From contig JEMY01000026.1 in the NCBI GenBank assembly GCA_000585075.1, forward strand, positions 1 through 64,000: DNA of 64,000 bases, given 5' to 3'. The position numbers were made by a program, and so were the translations under genes. Shown here in pieces: positions 29,619 to 39,302 of this stretch. Under the pieces are notes generated by a model that had not been told where the DNA came from, searched no databases, and worked only from the letters and a program-made list of their open reading frames with translations. This DNA is from Candidatus Accumulibacter regalis. Lineage in GTDB: Bacteria; Pseudomonadota; Gammaproteobacteria; Burkholderiales; Rhodocyclaceae. Each line of letters opens with the position of its first letter. Within the stretch, counting starts at the first letter, position 1.

Positions 29619-30918
29619 GGCGCATGACCTCCTCGATTTCGGCAACCGTTCGCGGTGCATTGGTGTACACCAGGCAGCCGTCGCTGGTGACCAGTACGTC
29701 GTCCTCGATGCGCACGCCAATGCCGTGCAGGTGTTCCGGAACGGCGCTGCCGGGGCGCAGGTAGAGGCCCGGTTCGACGGTCAGCGTCATGCCCGCAGCC
29801 AGCTTGACCCAGTCGTCGTCGGCCGTGCCGGTCTTGTAGTCGCCGGCATCGTGGACGTCGAGCCCCAGCCAGTGGCCGGTGCGGTGCATGTACCAGGGTT
29901 TGTAGGCTTCGCTTTCGACGGCGCCGTCGACGCTGCCGGTGAGCAGCTTGAGATCGATCAGCCCCTGCGTCAGGACGCGCAGCGCCGCCTGGTGGTAGTC
30001 GGTGAACGAGGCGCCGGGGTGTACTGCGGCAATCGCCGCCTGCTGCGCCGCGAGGACGATTTCATAGACCTCGCGTTGCTCGGCGCTGAAACGTCCGCCG
30101 ACCGGGAAGGTGCGGGTGATGTCCGAGGCGTAGCCGGCGACCTCGCAGCCGGCGTCGATCAGGACCAGCGATTGGCCCGCCAGGAGTTTGTTGTTGTCGA
30201 CGTAGTGCAGGATGCAGGCGTTGGCGCCACCGGCGACGATCGGCGTGTAGGCGTGGCCGTCGGCGCCGCGGCGGCGAAATTCGTAGCTCAGCTCTGCTTC
30301 GAGTTCGTATTCGGCCATGCCCGGCCTGCACGCGCGCATCGCGCGGCTGTGGCCGGCCGAAGCGATGTCGGCGGCGTGGCGCATGAGCTGGACTTCGTGC
30401 GCGTCCTTGCTCAGCCGCATCTGATCGAGCAGGCCACGCAGGTCGCGGATTTCACCGGGCGCGCGCGTGCCGCTGCGCCCCTGGGAACGAACGGCATTCA
30501 GCGCGTTGCCGATGCGGCTGTCCCATTCTCTGTCGTGACCCAGCGAGTGCCACAGCGCCGCGTGGTTGGCGATCAACGTGGGCAGCATTTCGTCGAGACA
30601 GCCGATCGGATGCGCTTCAGTAAAGCCGAAGGCGGCGGCGGCAGCGTCGGGGCCGTAGCGAAAACCGTCCCAGGTTTCGCGCTCCTCGTTCTTCTCGCGG
30701 CAGAAGAGGATCGCTTTCGCTTCCGCGCCGCCGACCAGGACGATCACCGCATCGGGCTCGGGGAAGCCGCTCAGATACCAGAAGTAGCTGTCGAAGCGGT
30801 AGGGATAATGCGAGTCGCGGTTACGCAGGCGCTCTGGTGCCGTGGCCAGGACGGCGACGCCGTCCCCGAGGCTGTCGAGTACCCGCTGGCGACGCTTGGC
30901 GTAGGGTTTGAGACTCAT
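29611..30918 (-). CDS. pepP: Xaa-Pro aminopeptidase
   Basis: Removes N-terminal residues preceding proline; dinuclear Mn enzyme of peptidase family M24. 435 residues. Metal ligands appear in order: DAGCEVAGYASDITRTFP (two Asp), HRTGHWLGLDVHD (His), LTVEPGLY (Glu) and GIGVRIEDDVLV (Glu). Its start overlaps the murU stop (ATGA) and its end overlaps ubiH. Confidence 0.95.
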   Translation of the reverse strand: MSLKPYAKRRQRVLDSLGDGVAVLATAPERLRNRDSHYPYRFDSYFWYLSGFPEPDAVIVLVGGAEAKAILFCREKNEERETWDGFRYGPDAAAAAFGFTEAHPIGCLDEMLPTLIANHAALWHSLGHDREWDSRIGNALNAVRSQGRSGTRAPGEIRDLRGLLDQMRLSKDAHEVQLMRHAADIASAGHSRAMRACRPGMAEYELEAELSYEFRRRGADGHAYTPIVAGGANACILHYVDNNKLLAGQSLVLIDAGCEVAGYASDITRTFPVGGRFSAEQREVYEIVLAAQQAAIAAVHPGASFTDYHQAALRVLTQGLIDLKLLTGSVDGAVESEAYKPWYMHRTGHWLGLDVHDAGDYKTGTADDDWVKLAAGMTLTVEPGLYLRPGSAVPEHLHGIGVRIEDDVLVTSDGCLVYTNAPRTVAEIEEVMRHE

Positions 30919-31607
30919 CTGCTTGAGGCAAGCTCCATGTCGAGTTCAGCGAGGCGTTCGCGGGTTCCGACGTCGACCCAGCGACCGCCGTGTCGTTCGC
31001 CGGTGAGCGTACCGCGGGCAATGGCCGCGTCCAGCAGGGGGCGAAGTTTCATTTTCACGCCGGCCGCGACGGTGGCAAAGAAGTCGGGCGGGAAGACGCC
31101 AATGCCGGCGTAGGTCAGAGAGCCAGTGCGGTTTCCGGTCGCTGCGCGCACGATCTGGCCATCCAGGCAAAAGTCGCCACCAGGATGGTGTGGCGGGTTG
31201 TCGACCAGCAGCAGATGGGCGTGCTCGCGGTCGAGGGTGCTGGCGATGCGCCTGGCCCGCGAGAAATCCCAGTCGCACCAGATGTCGCCGTTGACCACCA
31301 GGAAGGGTTCGTCGCCAAGCAGTGGCAGCGCGCTGGCGATGCCGCCGGCGGTTTCCAGCGCTCCGCCGGCTTCGGGTGAGTAGGCGATGTGCAGGCCGAA
31401 GTCGCTGCCGTTGCCCAGTGCCGCCTCGATCTGTTCGCCGAGATGGGCGTGGTTGATCACCACCTCGCGCCAACCGGCCCTGGCCAGGCCCTGCAGATGC
31501 CAGGCGATCAGCGCCCTGCCGCCCGCCATCAGCAGTGGTTTGGGGGTCGTATCGGTGAGCGGGCGCAGGCGTTCGCCGCGCCCGGCGGCAAGAATCATGG
31601 CCTTCAT
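30915..31607 (-). CDS. murU: N-acetylmuramate alpha-1-phosphate uridylyltransferase
   Basis: Makes UDP-MurNAc from MurNAc-1-phosphate in peptidoglycan recycling. 230 residues; the nucleotidyltransferase signature ILAAGRGERLRPLTD opens the protein and TPKPLL follows. ATG 31607 overlaps the amgK stop by one base. The pairing with amgK is what separates MurU from other sugar nucleotidyltransferases. Confidence 0.9.
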   Translation of the reverse strand: MKAMILAAGRGERLRPLTDTTPKPLLMAGGRALIAWHLQGLARAGWREVVINHAHLGEQIEAALGNGSDFGLHIAYSPEAGGALETAGGIASALPLLGDEPFLVVNGDIWCDWDFSRARRIASTLDREHAHLLLVDNPPHHPGGDFCLDGQIVRAATGNRTGSLTYAGIGVFPPDFFATVAAGVKMKLRPLLDAAIARGTLTGERHGGRWVDVGTRERLAELDMELASSR

Positions 31608-32638
31608 CAGAAGCTGTAGCCGACGTCGACCGGCCGCTTCTCGACCACGTCGAGCAGGCGTGCCAGCGGCCGCAGTTCTCTGTAGCGCTCGCAGCTTCGC
31701 CGCAGATAGCCGAGCACGCGCGGCATGTCCGCGAGGTAGTTCTCCTTGCCGTCGCGATGGCACAGGCGCGCGAAGATGCCGAGCACCTTGAGCTGGCGCT
31801 GTACACCCATCCATTCGTAGTCGCGGTAGAAGTCGTGGAAATCGGCCTCTACCGGCAATCCGGCCTGGCGCGCGCCTTCCCAGTAACGGATCACGAAATC
31901 GAGCTCCTGATCTTCCGGCCAAGCGATGTAGGCGTCACGGTAGAGCGAGACGAGGTCGTAGGTCAGCGGACCGTAAACAGCATCCTGGAAATCGAGAATT
32001 CCGGGGTTGCTCGGAAAAGCGGGCGCGGGCTCGCCGACGAGCATCAGGTTGCGCGAGTGGTAGTCGCGATGTACGTAGACCCTTGGCTGTCGCAGGTTGT
32101 TGGCCAGGATCGCTGCGAACACCGTCTGCAGGGTGGATTGCATGCCTTTGTCGATGGTCACTCCGAGGTGACGGCGCAGGTACCAGTCGGGGAACAGGGC
32201 CAGTTCGCGGCCGAGCAGGTCACCGTCGTATTCGGGAAGAACACCTGGTCGACTGGCGAGCTGAATGGCGAGCAGTGCCCGGTTGGCGTCGGCGTACAGT
32301 CGCGCCGCCGTGCTCCGGTCGTGCAGGGCACTCAGGTAAGTGCTGCTGCCGAGGTCAGAGAGGAGCAGGAAGCCTTGTTCGAGGTCGGCGGCGAGCACCG
32401 CGGGCAGATGCACCTCGGCCTCGCGAAAGAGGGCGGCGACCTTGATGAAGGGGCGGCAGTCTTCTTTCTCCGGCGGCGCGTCCATGACGATGCGCGTCGT
32501 TCGATCGGGGAGCTCGACGCGAAAGTAACGCCGGAAGCTGGCGTCGGCCGAGGCCGCTTCGAGGCGCGCATCCCAGCCTGGGAAAGTTGGCTCAAAGACC
32601 TGTCGGAGCCAGTTGCGCAGCAGGGCGGTACGCGGCAT
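31607..32638 (-). CDS. amgK: N-acetylmuramate/N-acetylglucosamine kinase AmgK
   Basis: Anomeric sugar kinase producing MurNAc-1-phosphate, aminoglycoside-phosphotransferase fold. 343 residues. Brenner-type catalytic loop YVHRDYHSRNLML and the metal-binding GILDFQDAVYGPLTYDL are present. Together with MurU it gives a recycling route that bypasses early UDP-MurNAc synthesis, the step blocked by fosfomycin (known for Pseudomonas). Divergent from lptD, the same arrangement as in pseudomonads. Confidence 0.9.
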   Translation of the reverse strand: MPRTALLRNWLRQVFEPTFPGWDARLEAASADASFRRYFRVELPDRTTRIVMDAPPEKEDCRPFIKVAALFREAEVHLPAVLAADLEQGFLLLSDLGSSTYLSALHDRSTAARLYADANRALLAIQLASRPGVLPEYDGDLLGRELALFPDWYLRRHLGVTIDKGMQSTLQTVFAAILANNLRQPRVYVHRDYHSRNLMLVGEPAPAFPSNPGILDFQDAVYGPLTYDLVSLYRDAYIAWPEDQELDFVIRYWEGARQAGLPVEADFHDFYRDYEWMGVQRQLKVLGIFARLCHRDGKENYLADMPRVLGYLRRSCERYRELRPLARLLDVVEKRPVDVGYSF

Positions 32639-32660
32639 GCCGCTTCTCCTTGAACGATGG

Positions 32661-32669
32661 TGCTAAAAT
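32661..32669 (+). promoter_or_regulatory. Possible extended -10 in the amgK/lptD gap
   Basis: TG-C-TAAAAT, 130 bp before the lptD start, in the 160-bp divergent gap. No -35 is apparent. Confidence 0.3.
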
Positions 32670-32798
32670 ATGCGACCGATTCTACCATCCGGGCAGTGCT
32701 TGAAGTGCCGCCGCAGAGACGACCAAACCCACAGCCCGGCGTCCGAACAATCGGAATGGTCCCAACAATTCCTGGCATTCTTTATTGACAACCTTGGC

Positions 32799-35700
32799 AT
32801 GACGTTTCCCTTTCGGCGCAAGCCGCGGACCTTGATCTTTCGTTGCGCCGTGGCCACGACGCTTCTCGCCAGCCTGCCCGGCGTCGCGCAGGCGCAGCCG
32901 GCGCCACCGTTGCGCGTCGATCCGGCGTTGCTTGGCCTGCCGGCCATTGTGCCCGCCGCCCCGGTCAAGCGGTCGCCTGAGGGGCAGGCAGACGCTGCGC
33001 CTGCGGAGAGCAAGCCTGTCGTGACTCCGGTCATCGAAGCGCGACCCGTGCCAACGCCGACGACCGCGGAAGAGCCAGTCCAGGCTGCAGTCGAGGTCAG
33101 CGAGCAGCCGTCGGCTGAAGGCGTCAGTTCGCCGGCTGCGAACGTCGGGCCCGACGTGCAGGCGGGGAAAGCGCTGGCGCGGGACGCGGAGCAGCCGGTG
33201 ATCAGCCAGCCCGATCAAGGCCTGGCCGCACCGCTCGCCGAGACGCCGAAAGCCAGTGCCCGTGGCGCGGAGACCGTGGCCCCGTCGACGCTATCCGCGT
33301 CGCCGGCCACGACAATCCGCGTCGCCGGCCACGACAATCGCCGTGCCGCCGCCAGCCGAAAAGGCGGCGCCGAGCGTGGACAAGGCGGCGCCGAGCGTGA
33401 TTTCCACGCCCTCGCCGGTGCCGGTCAAGCCGGCCGGGGCGGTGGCTGCCGTGCCGTCGCCCTCGTCGCCGGCCAGCGCTACGCCGCCCGCCGAGGCGGA
33501 GGCCGGGTCGCAAGCAACCTTCCTGAGTGCGCAGAGGATTTCGGGCGTCGTTGACCGGGAGCTCATTGCCCAGGACGACGCCGAGTTGCGCCAGGCCGAC
33601 AAGGTATTGACGGCCGATCAACTGACCTACTGGCCGGTCGAAGACGAGGTCGAGGCGGTCGGGAGCGCGCGCTTTCAGCAGCGTGATGACGTCGTCTCAG
33701 GGACCAAGATGCGTATGCGGCTCGAGGATCATTTTGGGTTCTTCGACGATGCTTCGTATTTCGTGAAGCGCCCGCCGCGTTCTGCGGCAGGAGCGAAATC
33801 CCGCGGCGACGTCGCTTCCGGCCTGGCGCCAACCGAAGCAGACAGCGAATTCAGCGGCGGTTTTGCGGCACCCATGTCCTTCGGCCTGCTGCCCGGGCAG
33901 ACCAAGCTCAAGTATCACCAGGACGCAAACGGCGAGCCGACCGAAGCACGCGGCACGGCGCAGCGCATCGATTTCGAGGGCGAGAACCAGATTCGTCTGA
34001 GTTCGGCGACCTACACCACCTGCAAGCCCGGTAATGACGACTGGTTTCTCAGCGTCGCCGACCTGAAGCTCGACTACGACAACGAGGTGGGGAGTGGCAA
34101 CGATGCCACCGTCCACTTCCTCGGAGTGCCGATTCTCTACTCGCCGTGGTTATCCTTTTCGCTCAACAATCACCGCAAGTCGGGTTTTCTGACGCCAAGC
34201 TACGGAACGAGTAGCGACAGCGGTTTCGAATTCACCCTGCCCTACTATTGGAACATTGCACCGAACATGGATGCCACGTTCGAGCCGACCCTGCTCACCA
34301 AGCGCGGTCTGCTGCTCGGCACCGACTTTCGCTACCTCAACGCGGCGTACGGGGGAACCTACTTCGGCAACGTCCGTGGCGAGTATCTTCCGAATGATCG
34401 GGTGGCGAACCGCGATCGCTGGGGTGTGGCCTTGACCCATTCTCAGGTCGCCGCCAACGGTTTCTCGGGCGCGATCAACTACAACCGGGTCTCGGACAGC
34501 GATTACTACACCGACCTGTCGAGCGAGATCACCAAGACCTCCGAAACGCAACTTCTGCAGCAAGGCTTGCTTAGCTACGGTGGTGGCGGATGGTGGAATG
34601 CGACGGCCAACGTGCAGACCTTCCAGACCCTGCAGCCGGACCCGCAGAACCCGGTCACTCCGCCCTATCAGCTCTTGCCGCAAATCACCGTAAACGCGCG
34701 CCAGCCGGATTTGTTGTCGACCGACAGCGCCTTTTTCGGGCAGTACACCAGTTTTGTCCGTCCCGATTCCTCTACCGTCGACGGGCAGCGGACGGTCATG
34801 CAACCACAGATTTCACTGCCCTACACCACCCCCGGCTGGTATGTCACGCCGCGCGTCGGCGTCAATGTCACTCACTATGCCCTGAATTACCCAGGCTCGA
34901 CGAATATCCTCCCGACTTCGATCAATCGCAACCTGCCGATCTTCAGCGTCGATTCGGGAATGACTTTCGAGCGCCCCAGCAACTGGTTCGGTCGCGACTA
35001 TACGCAGACCCTGGAGCCTCGTCTTTACTACCTCAACATACCGTACGAGAATCAGGACGATATTCCGATCTTCGATACCGCGCTGGCCGACTTCAATTTT
35101 GCGCAGATCTTTGCCGATAACCAGTTCTCCGGCTGGGACCGCATCAACAACGCCAATCAGCTGACCGCCGCCCTTTCCTCGCGCCTGATCAATCCGACTT
35201 CCGGTAATGAGATCATGCGCGGGATGGTCGGTCAGCGGCTCTATTTCACCAAGGACAAGGTGGCGCTGCCGGGAGCGACCACTCGGCAGTGGGACAGGTC
35301 GGATTTTCTGGCCGGCTTCACCGGGCAGATCCTGCCGCGGGTCTATGCCGACGCCGCCCTGCAATACACCGTGGACGATCAGGAGTTTCAACGCTATTCC
35401 TTCGGTGCGCGCTATTTCCCGGAGGCCGGCAAGCTGCTCAATGCGTCGTACAGTTACAACACGCAGGCGGTGACGCCGATCAAGCAGGTCGACGTTTCCG
35501 GGCAGTGGCCGATCGATGGCCGCTGGCAGGCGGTCGGTCGCTACAACTATTCGTTTCTGCAGAACCAGCCGATCGAAATTATCGGCGGCCTGGAATACAA
35601 CGCCGGCTGCTGGGTGGTGCGCGTCGTCGGGCAGCGTCTGCAGACCACCGAGGCGGACGCGACGACGCGAGCCTTCGTGCAACTTGAACTGAGCGATTTC

Positions 35701-35802
35701 TCGCGCCTGGGCTCGAATCCGATCAGCCTCCTCCAGCGCCGGATTCCCGGCTACGGTGTGGCCAATCAGCCGCAGACGGATTCGGCTCTGGCCGAACAGT
35801 AG
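32799..35802 (+). CDS. lptD: LPS-assembly protein LptD, frame broken by a 22-bp duplication
   Basis: Outer-membrane barrel that inserts LPS. The ATG at 32799 opens a signal peptide (TTLLASLPGVAQAQ) and a Pro/Ala/Val-rich linker in one frame; the OstA/LptA-like domain (from about 33520, RISGVVDRELIAQDD) and the barrel to the stop at 35800-35802 are in another. The change of frame falls at a perfect 22-bp tandem duplication (33295-33338); with one copy removed the reading runs on as SASPATTIAVPPPAEKAAPSV with no break, giving a protein of about 993 residues. As read, translation from 32799 ends near 33554. LptD is normally essential, so this is either a sequence or assembly error, a recent mutation, or a switchable site. 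The barrel half itself is intact. It is followed directly by surA, its chaperone. Confidence 0.88.
33295..33338 (+). repeat. Perfect 22-bp tandem duplication in lptD
   Basis: Copies 33295-33316 and 33317-33338 are the same base for base. Since 22 is not a multiple of three, the second copy shifts the lptD reading frame. Confidence 0.95.
33361..33399 (+). repeat. 21-bp in-frame tandem repeat in the lptD linker
   Basis: 18 bases at 33361-33378 recur at 33382-33399 with a 21-bp period, encoding KAAPSV twice (KAAPSVD-KAAPSVI). In frame, so harmless; it shows the linker is prone to duplication. Confidence 0.85.
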
Positions 35803-35811
35803 GTGTTGACC

Positions 35812-37119
35812 ATGATGCTTTTATTTCGCGCGCTGCTGCTATCCCTTTTTTTCGTCGGAGTGGCCGCGGCGCAAAGCGCTGCACAGCCCTCCAGCCAGCC
35901 GCTGCCTGCCGACCGTATCGTCGCCGTCGTCAATGACGAAGTGATAACGCATCACGAGTTGCGCTCGCGTCTCGCTTCTGCGCTGAGTCAACTGCAGCGC
36001 CAGGGGACCACCCTGCCGCCGCGGGATGTGCTCGAAAAACAGATGCTTGAGCGTCTGGTCATGGACAAGGTGCAGTTGCAGTTCGCCCGCGAGGTCGGCC
36101 TGCGCGTCGACGACGCACAGCTTGACCAGGCTTTGCAACGTATTGCTGCCAACAACAAGCTGTCACTCGCACAGTTTCGCGTCGCCCTGGAAAAGGACGG
36201 TATTGCCTTTGCCAGCTTTCGCGAAGAGATTCGTGCCGAGATGACCATTGCACGCTTGCGTGAGCGCGAGGTCGACAGCCGGATTTTCGTCTCCGAAGGC
36301 GAGATCGATAACTACCTCGTGGGCGAATCCGGGCCGGCTGCCGGCGAGGAGTATCAGATCGCGCATATCCTGCTGCGCGCTCCCGAGTCGGCCAGCCCGG
36401 AGCAGATTCAACAATTGCGCGCCAAGACCGACCAGATCGTTGAACGGCTGCGCAAAGGCGAGAACTTTGCCCAACTGGCTGCCGCTTATTCCGATGCCCC
36501 GGATGGTCTGCGTGGCGGCGATCTTGGCTGGCGTTCGCTCAACCGCCTGCCGACCATGTTCGCCGAAGTGGCGACGACGCTCAAGGTGGGCGACGTGTCG
36601 CCGGTTCTGCGCAGCTCGAATGGATTTCACTTGATCAAATTGCTGGACAAGCGGGGTGGCGGTGCCTTGCCGGCTGTTCAGCAGACGCACGCACGGCATA
36701 TCCTGATCAAGGTCAACGAAGTGGTCTCGGAGCCCGAGGCCAGGCACACCCTGGAGAGTCTGCGCCAACGGATCAAGCACGGCGAGAGCTTTGCCGACCT
36801 GGCCAGGCTCTTCTCGCAGGATGGCTCGGCGTCAAAGGGTGGTGATCTTGGCTGGATTTACGAGGGTGACACGGTTCCGGAGTTCGAGCGGGCGATGAAT
36901 GCGCTGGCCCCGGGCGAGCTCAGCGAGCCGGTGCAGTCACCCTTTGGCTTCCATCTGATCGAGGTGCTCGAGCGTCGTGTCCAGGATGTATCGAGTGATC
37001 GCCAACGCGCTGCAGCACGGCAGGTGCTGCGTGAGCGCAAGCGTGACGAGGCCTATCAGGACTGGCTGCGCCAGACGAGAGATCGCGCCTACGTGGAGCT
37101 TCGTCTGGAGGAGCGTTGA
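35812..37119 (+). CDS. surA: Periplasmic chaperone / peptidyl-prolyl isomerase SurA
   Basis: 435 residues. Signal peptide (LLLSLFFVGVAAAQS), N-terminal chaperone domain beginning DRIVAVVNDEVITHHEL, and two parvulin domains (first around YQIAHILLRAPE with FAQLAAAYSDAPDGLRGGDLGW; second around THARHILIKVNE with FADLARLFSQDGSASKGGDLGW). Folds outer-membrane proteins including LptD. ATG 35812 is chosen because AGGTG lies six bases before it; GTG 35803 is also in frame, immediately after the lptD stop. Confidence 0.95.
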   Translation: MMLLFRALLLSLFFVGVAAAQSAAQPSSQPLPADRIVAVVNDEVITHHELRSRLASALSQLQRQGTTLPPRDVLEKQMLERLVMDKVQLQFAREVGLRVDDAQLDQALQRIAANNKLSLAQFRVALEKDGIAFASFREEIRAEMTIARLREREVDSRIFVSEGEIDNYLVGESGPAAGEEYQIAHILLRAPESASPEQIQQLRAKTDQIVERLRKGENFAQLAAAYSDAPDGLRGGDLGWRSLNRLPTMFAEVATTLKVGDVSPVLRSSNGFHLIKLLDKRGGGALPAVQQTHARHILIKVNEVVSEPEARHTLESLRQRIKHGESFADLARLFSQDGSASKGGDLGWIYEGDTVPEFERAMNALAPGELSEPVQSPFGFHLIEVLERRVQDVSSDRQRAAARQVLRERKRDEAYQDWLRQTRDRAYVELRLEER

Positions 37120-38138
37120 GCGCCCTGTCGAGCGCGCCGGTGATCGCCGTCAGCAGTGGCGAACCGGCCGGCGTCGGCCCCGAGATCTGCCTGCGTCTGG
37201 CTGATTGCGCGCTGGCTGCTCGCTTCCCGGCACGAATCGTCGTTCTTGCCGATCGCTCACTGCTCGCCGAGCGCGCCGAGGCCCTGCACTTTCCCGGCCA
37301 GCTCCGTGACTGGCAAGCCGGTCTGCCGCCGCAAGCCGGCACGCTGGAAGTGCTTCACCAGCCATTGGCCGCCGCGGCGACCCCCGGTCGCCTCGATCCG
37401 GCCAATTCCCGCTACGTGCTGGCACTGCTGGAGCGAGCACTGAGCGGCTGCCAGAGCGGTGAATTTGCCGCCATGGTCACCGCCCCGGTGCACAAGGGTG
37501 TCATCAACGATGCCGGCATTCCCTTCAGCGGGCATACCGAGTACCTGGCCGAGCGGACGGCAACGCCACGGGTGGTGATGATGCTCGCCGGCGGCGGCTT
37601 GCGGGTGGCACTGGTGACGACGCATTTGCCGCTGCGTGACGTGCCAGCGGCGGTCACCCAGACGGCCGTCGAGGAGACCCTGCGTATCCTGCACCGCGAG
37701 ATGAGCGCGAAGTACGGCATCGATCGCCCGCGGATTCTGGTTGCCGGCCTCAATCCGCACGCCGGCGAGGGGGGCTACCTCGGTCATGAGGAGATCGAGG
37801 TGATCGCGCCGGTGCTCGAGCGGTTGCGGGCCGAAGGCATGACCCTGCTCGGCCCGCTGCCGGCCGATACGATGTTCTCTCGGCCGGTCCTCGAGCGCGG
37901 CGACTGCGTTCTCGCGATGTACCACGACCAGGGCCTTACCGCGCTCAAGTACGCGAGTTTTGGCCACGGCATCAATGTCACGCTGGGCCTGCCGATCATC
38001 CGTACCTCGGTCGATCATGGCACCGCACTTGAACTGGCGGGCAGCGGACGGGCCGATCCCGGCAGCCTGCTGGTGGCCATCGAGCAGGCCATCGAAATGG
38101 TGGCGCGCGCCGCTGGCAGCAGGCCAGCGAGGGCATGA
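37116..38138 (+). CDS. pdxA: 4-hydroxythreonine-4-phosphate dehydrogenase
   Basis: Vitamin B6 synthesis, NAD-dependent. 340 residues. [14 protein letters not shown] at the N-terminus, [25 protein letters not shown] substrate loop, [14 protein letters not shown] and the final [12 protein letters not shown] are hallmark stretches. The start is TTG at 37116, overlapping the surA stop, with GGAGG at 37107-37111; GTG 37140 is the alternative. Confidence 0.95.
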   Translation: MSALSSAPVIAVSSGEPAGVGPEICLRLADCALAARFPARIVVLADRSLLAERAEALHFPGQLRDWQAGLPPQAGTLEVLHQPLAAAATPGRLDPANSRYVLALLERALSGCQSGEFAAMVTAPVHKGVINDAGIPFSGHTEYLAERTATPRVVMMLAGGGLRVALVTTHLPLRDVPAAVTQTAVEETLRILHREMSAKYGIDRPRILVAGLNPHAGEGGYLGHEEIEVIAPVLERLRAEGMTLLGPLPADTMFSRPVLERGDCVLAMYHDQGLTALKYASFGHGINVTLGLPIIRTSVDHGTALELAGSGRADPGSLLVAIEQAIEMVARAAGSRPARA

Positions 38139-38914
38139 GGAAGCACGTCGCGCGCAAGCGCTTTGGCCAGAATTTTCTCGTCGATGAACAGGTCATCGAC
38201 GAGATCATCGACCAGCTGGCCGTACGCCGTGGCGAGAAGGTGGTCGAGATTGGCCCAGGGTTGGCCGCCCTGACCGCTCCCCTGTTGCGGCGCCTTGACC
38301 ATCTGCACGTCGTCGAGATCGACCGCGACATCGTTGCCCGACTCGGGAAGATCTATTCGGCGGACAAACTGACGGTGCACGAGGGTGACGCGCTGGCCTT
38401 CGATTTCGGTCGACTGGCCAGCAGCGCGGGCGCTCACCTGCGCATTGTCGGCAATCTGCCGTACAACATCTCGACGCCACTCCTTTTTCATCTCGCCGAT
38501 TATTCCACCTGCGTGCGCGACATGCACTTCATGCTGCAAAGCGAGGTCGTCGACCGCATGGTCGCCGAGCCGGGTAGTGGCGATGTCGGCAGGCTGACGG
38601 TGATGCTGCAGTACCGTTTCGTCATCGATCGTCTGCTCGACGTGCCGCCAGAGGCGTTCGATCCGCCGCCCAAGGTGCACTCGGCGCTGGTGCGCCTGAT
38701 TCCGCGTTCGCCGGAAACTCTGCTGGCGGGCGACGAAGCGCGCTTTTCGGCGCTCGTCGCCAGCGCTTTCCGGCAGCGCCGCAAGATGCTGCGCAACAGT
38801 CTCCGGGGGATGGTCGACGAGGATCAGCTGGCGGCGCTCGGCGTTTCACCGACTTGTCGGGCTGAGGAGCTGTCGGTGGCCGATTACGTTCGCCTGGCCA
38901 ACAGCCTGACGTGA
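38135..38914 (+). CDS. rsmA: 16S rRNA (A1518/A1519-N6) dimethyltransferase
   Basis: Also known as KsgA. 259 residues. [12 protein letters not shown], the SAM-binding [12 protein letters not shown] and the catalytic NLPYNIST are intact. Dimethylates two adenines near the 3' end of 16S rRNA. The start overlaps pdxA (ATGA). Last gene of the lptD-surA-pdxA-rsmA unit, followed by a hairpin terminator. Confidence 0.97.
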   Translation: MRKHVARKRFGQNFLVDEQVIDEIIDQLAVRRGEKVVEIGPGLAALTAPLLRRLDHLHVVEIDRDIVARLGKIYSADKLTVHEGDALAFDFGRLASSAGAHLRIVGNLPYNISTPLLFHLADYSTCVRDMHFMLQSEVVDRMVAEPGSGDVGRLTVMLQYRFVIDRLLDVPPEAFDPPPKVHSALVRLIPRSPETLLAGDEARFSALVASAFRQRRKMLRNSLRGMVDEDQLAALGVSPTCRAEELSVADYVRLANSLT

Positions 38915-38915
38915 A

Positions 38916-38944
38916 AACGGCGTCGCCGGTCCGGCGACGCCGTT
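38916..38944. terminator. Bidirectional hairpin terminator
   Basis: Perfect 14-base arms 38916-38929 and 38931-38944. On the minus strand the stem ends in TTTT, so it suits the convergent DUF2892 gene best; on the plus strand it begins two bases after the rsmA stop. Confidence 0.6.
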
Positions 38945-38963
38945 CGCGCAGGCAGCTCGCCGT

Positions 38964-39161
38964 TCAGCCGGTTTTCTTGACCGGACAGGTGTTGGCTCCA
39001 AGCAGCAGGTAGGCGGGACAGACACCAAACAGGCCGGTCAGCAGCGGTACCACGCCGATCCAGCCCCAGGCGCCGACGACCCCGAGGGCGGCCATCGTGA
39101 TCAGCGCGATGCCGACGACGATACGCAGGATTTTGTCGATTCCACCGACATTGGTTTTCAT
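38964..39161 (-). CDS. DUF2892 small inner-membrane protein
   Basis: 65 residues: MKTNVGGIDKILRIVVG start, two hydrophobic helices (about 12-33 and 36-55) and a conserved Cys pair region GVCPAYLLLGANTCPVKK. This matches the DUF2892 (YgaP C-terminal-like) family, often next to rhodanese or Crp/Fnr genes. Function unknown. It lies 141 bp downstream of the Crp/Fnr gene on the same strand. Confidence 0.85.
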   Translation of the reverse strand: MKTNVGGIDKILRIVVGIALITMAALGVVGAWGWIGVVPLLTGLFGVCPAYLLLGANTCPVKKTG

Positions 39162-39302
39162 GATTGGCTCCGTGAGCGTTGGTGAGTGACGGCGCCAGAG
39201 TACGCCGCTGCAGCCTGGCTGTATGTAACCGCAGTCACAGAGTCACAGGGTCAACGGGGTCACGGCGGCAATGCCGCGCCGCCAGCGGGGGGCCAGCGGC
39301 GA

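Noticed and set aside
33256..35802. Treating lptD as starting at the ATG at 33256
   Set aside because: That start gives an Arg/Pro-rich N-terminus with no signal peptide, which an outer-membrane protein must have; the signal peptide is in the other frame at 32799.
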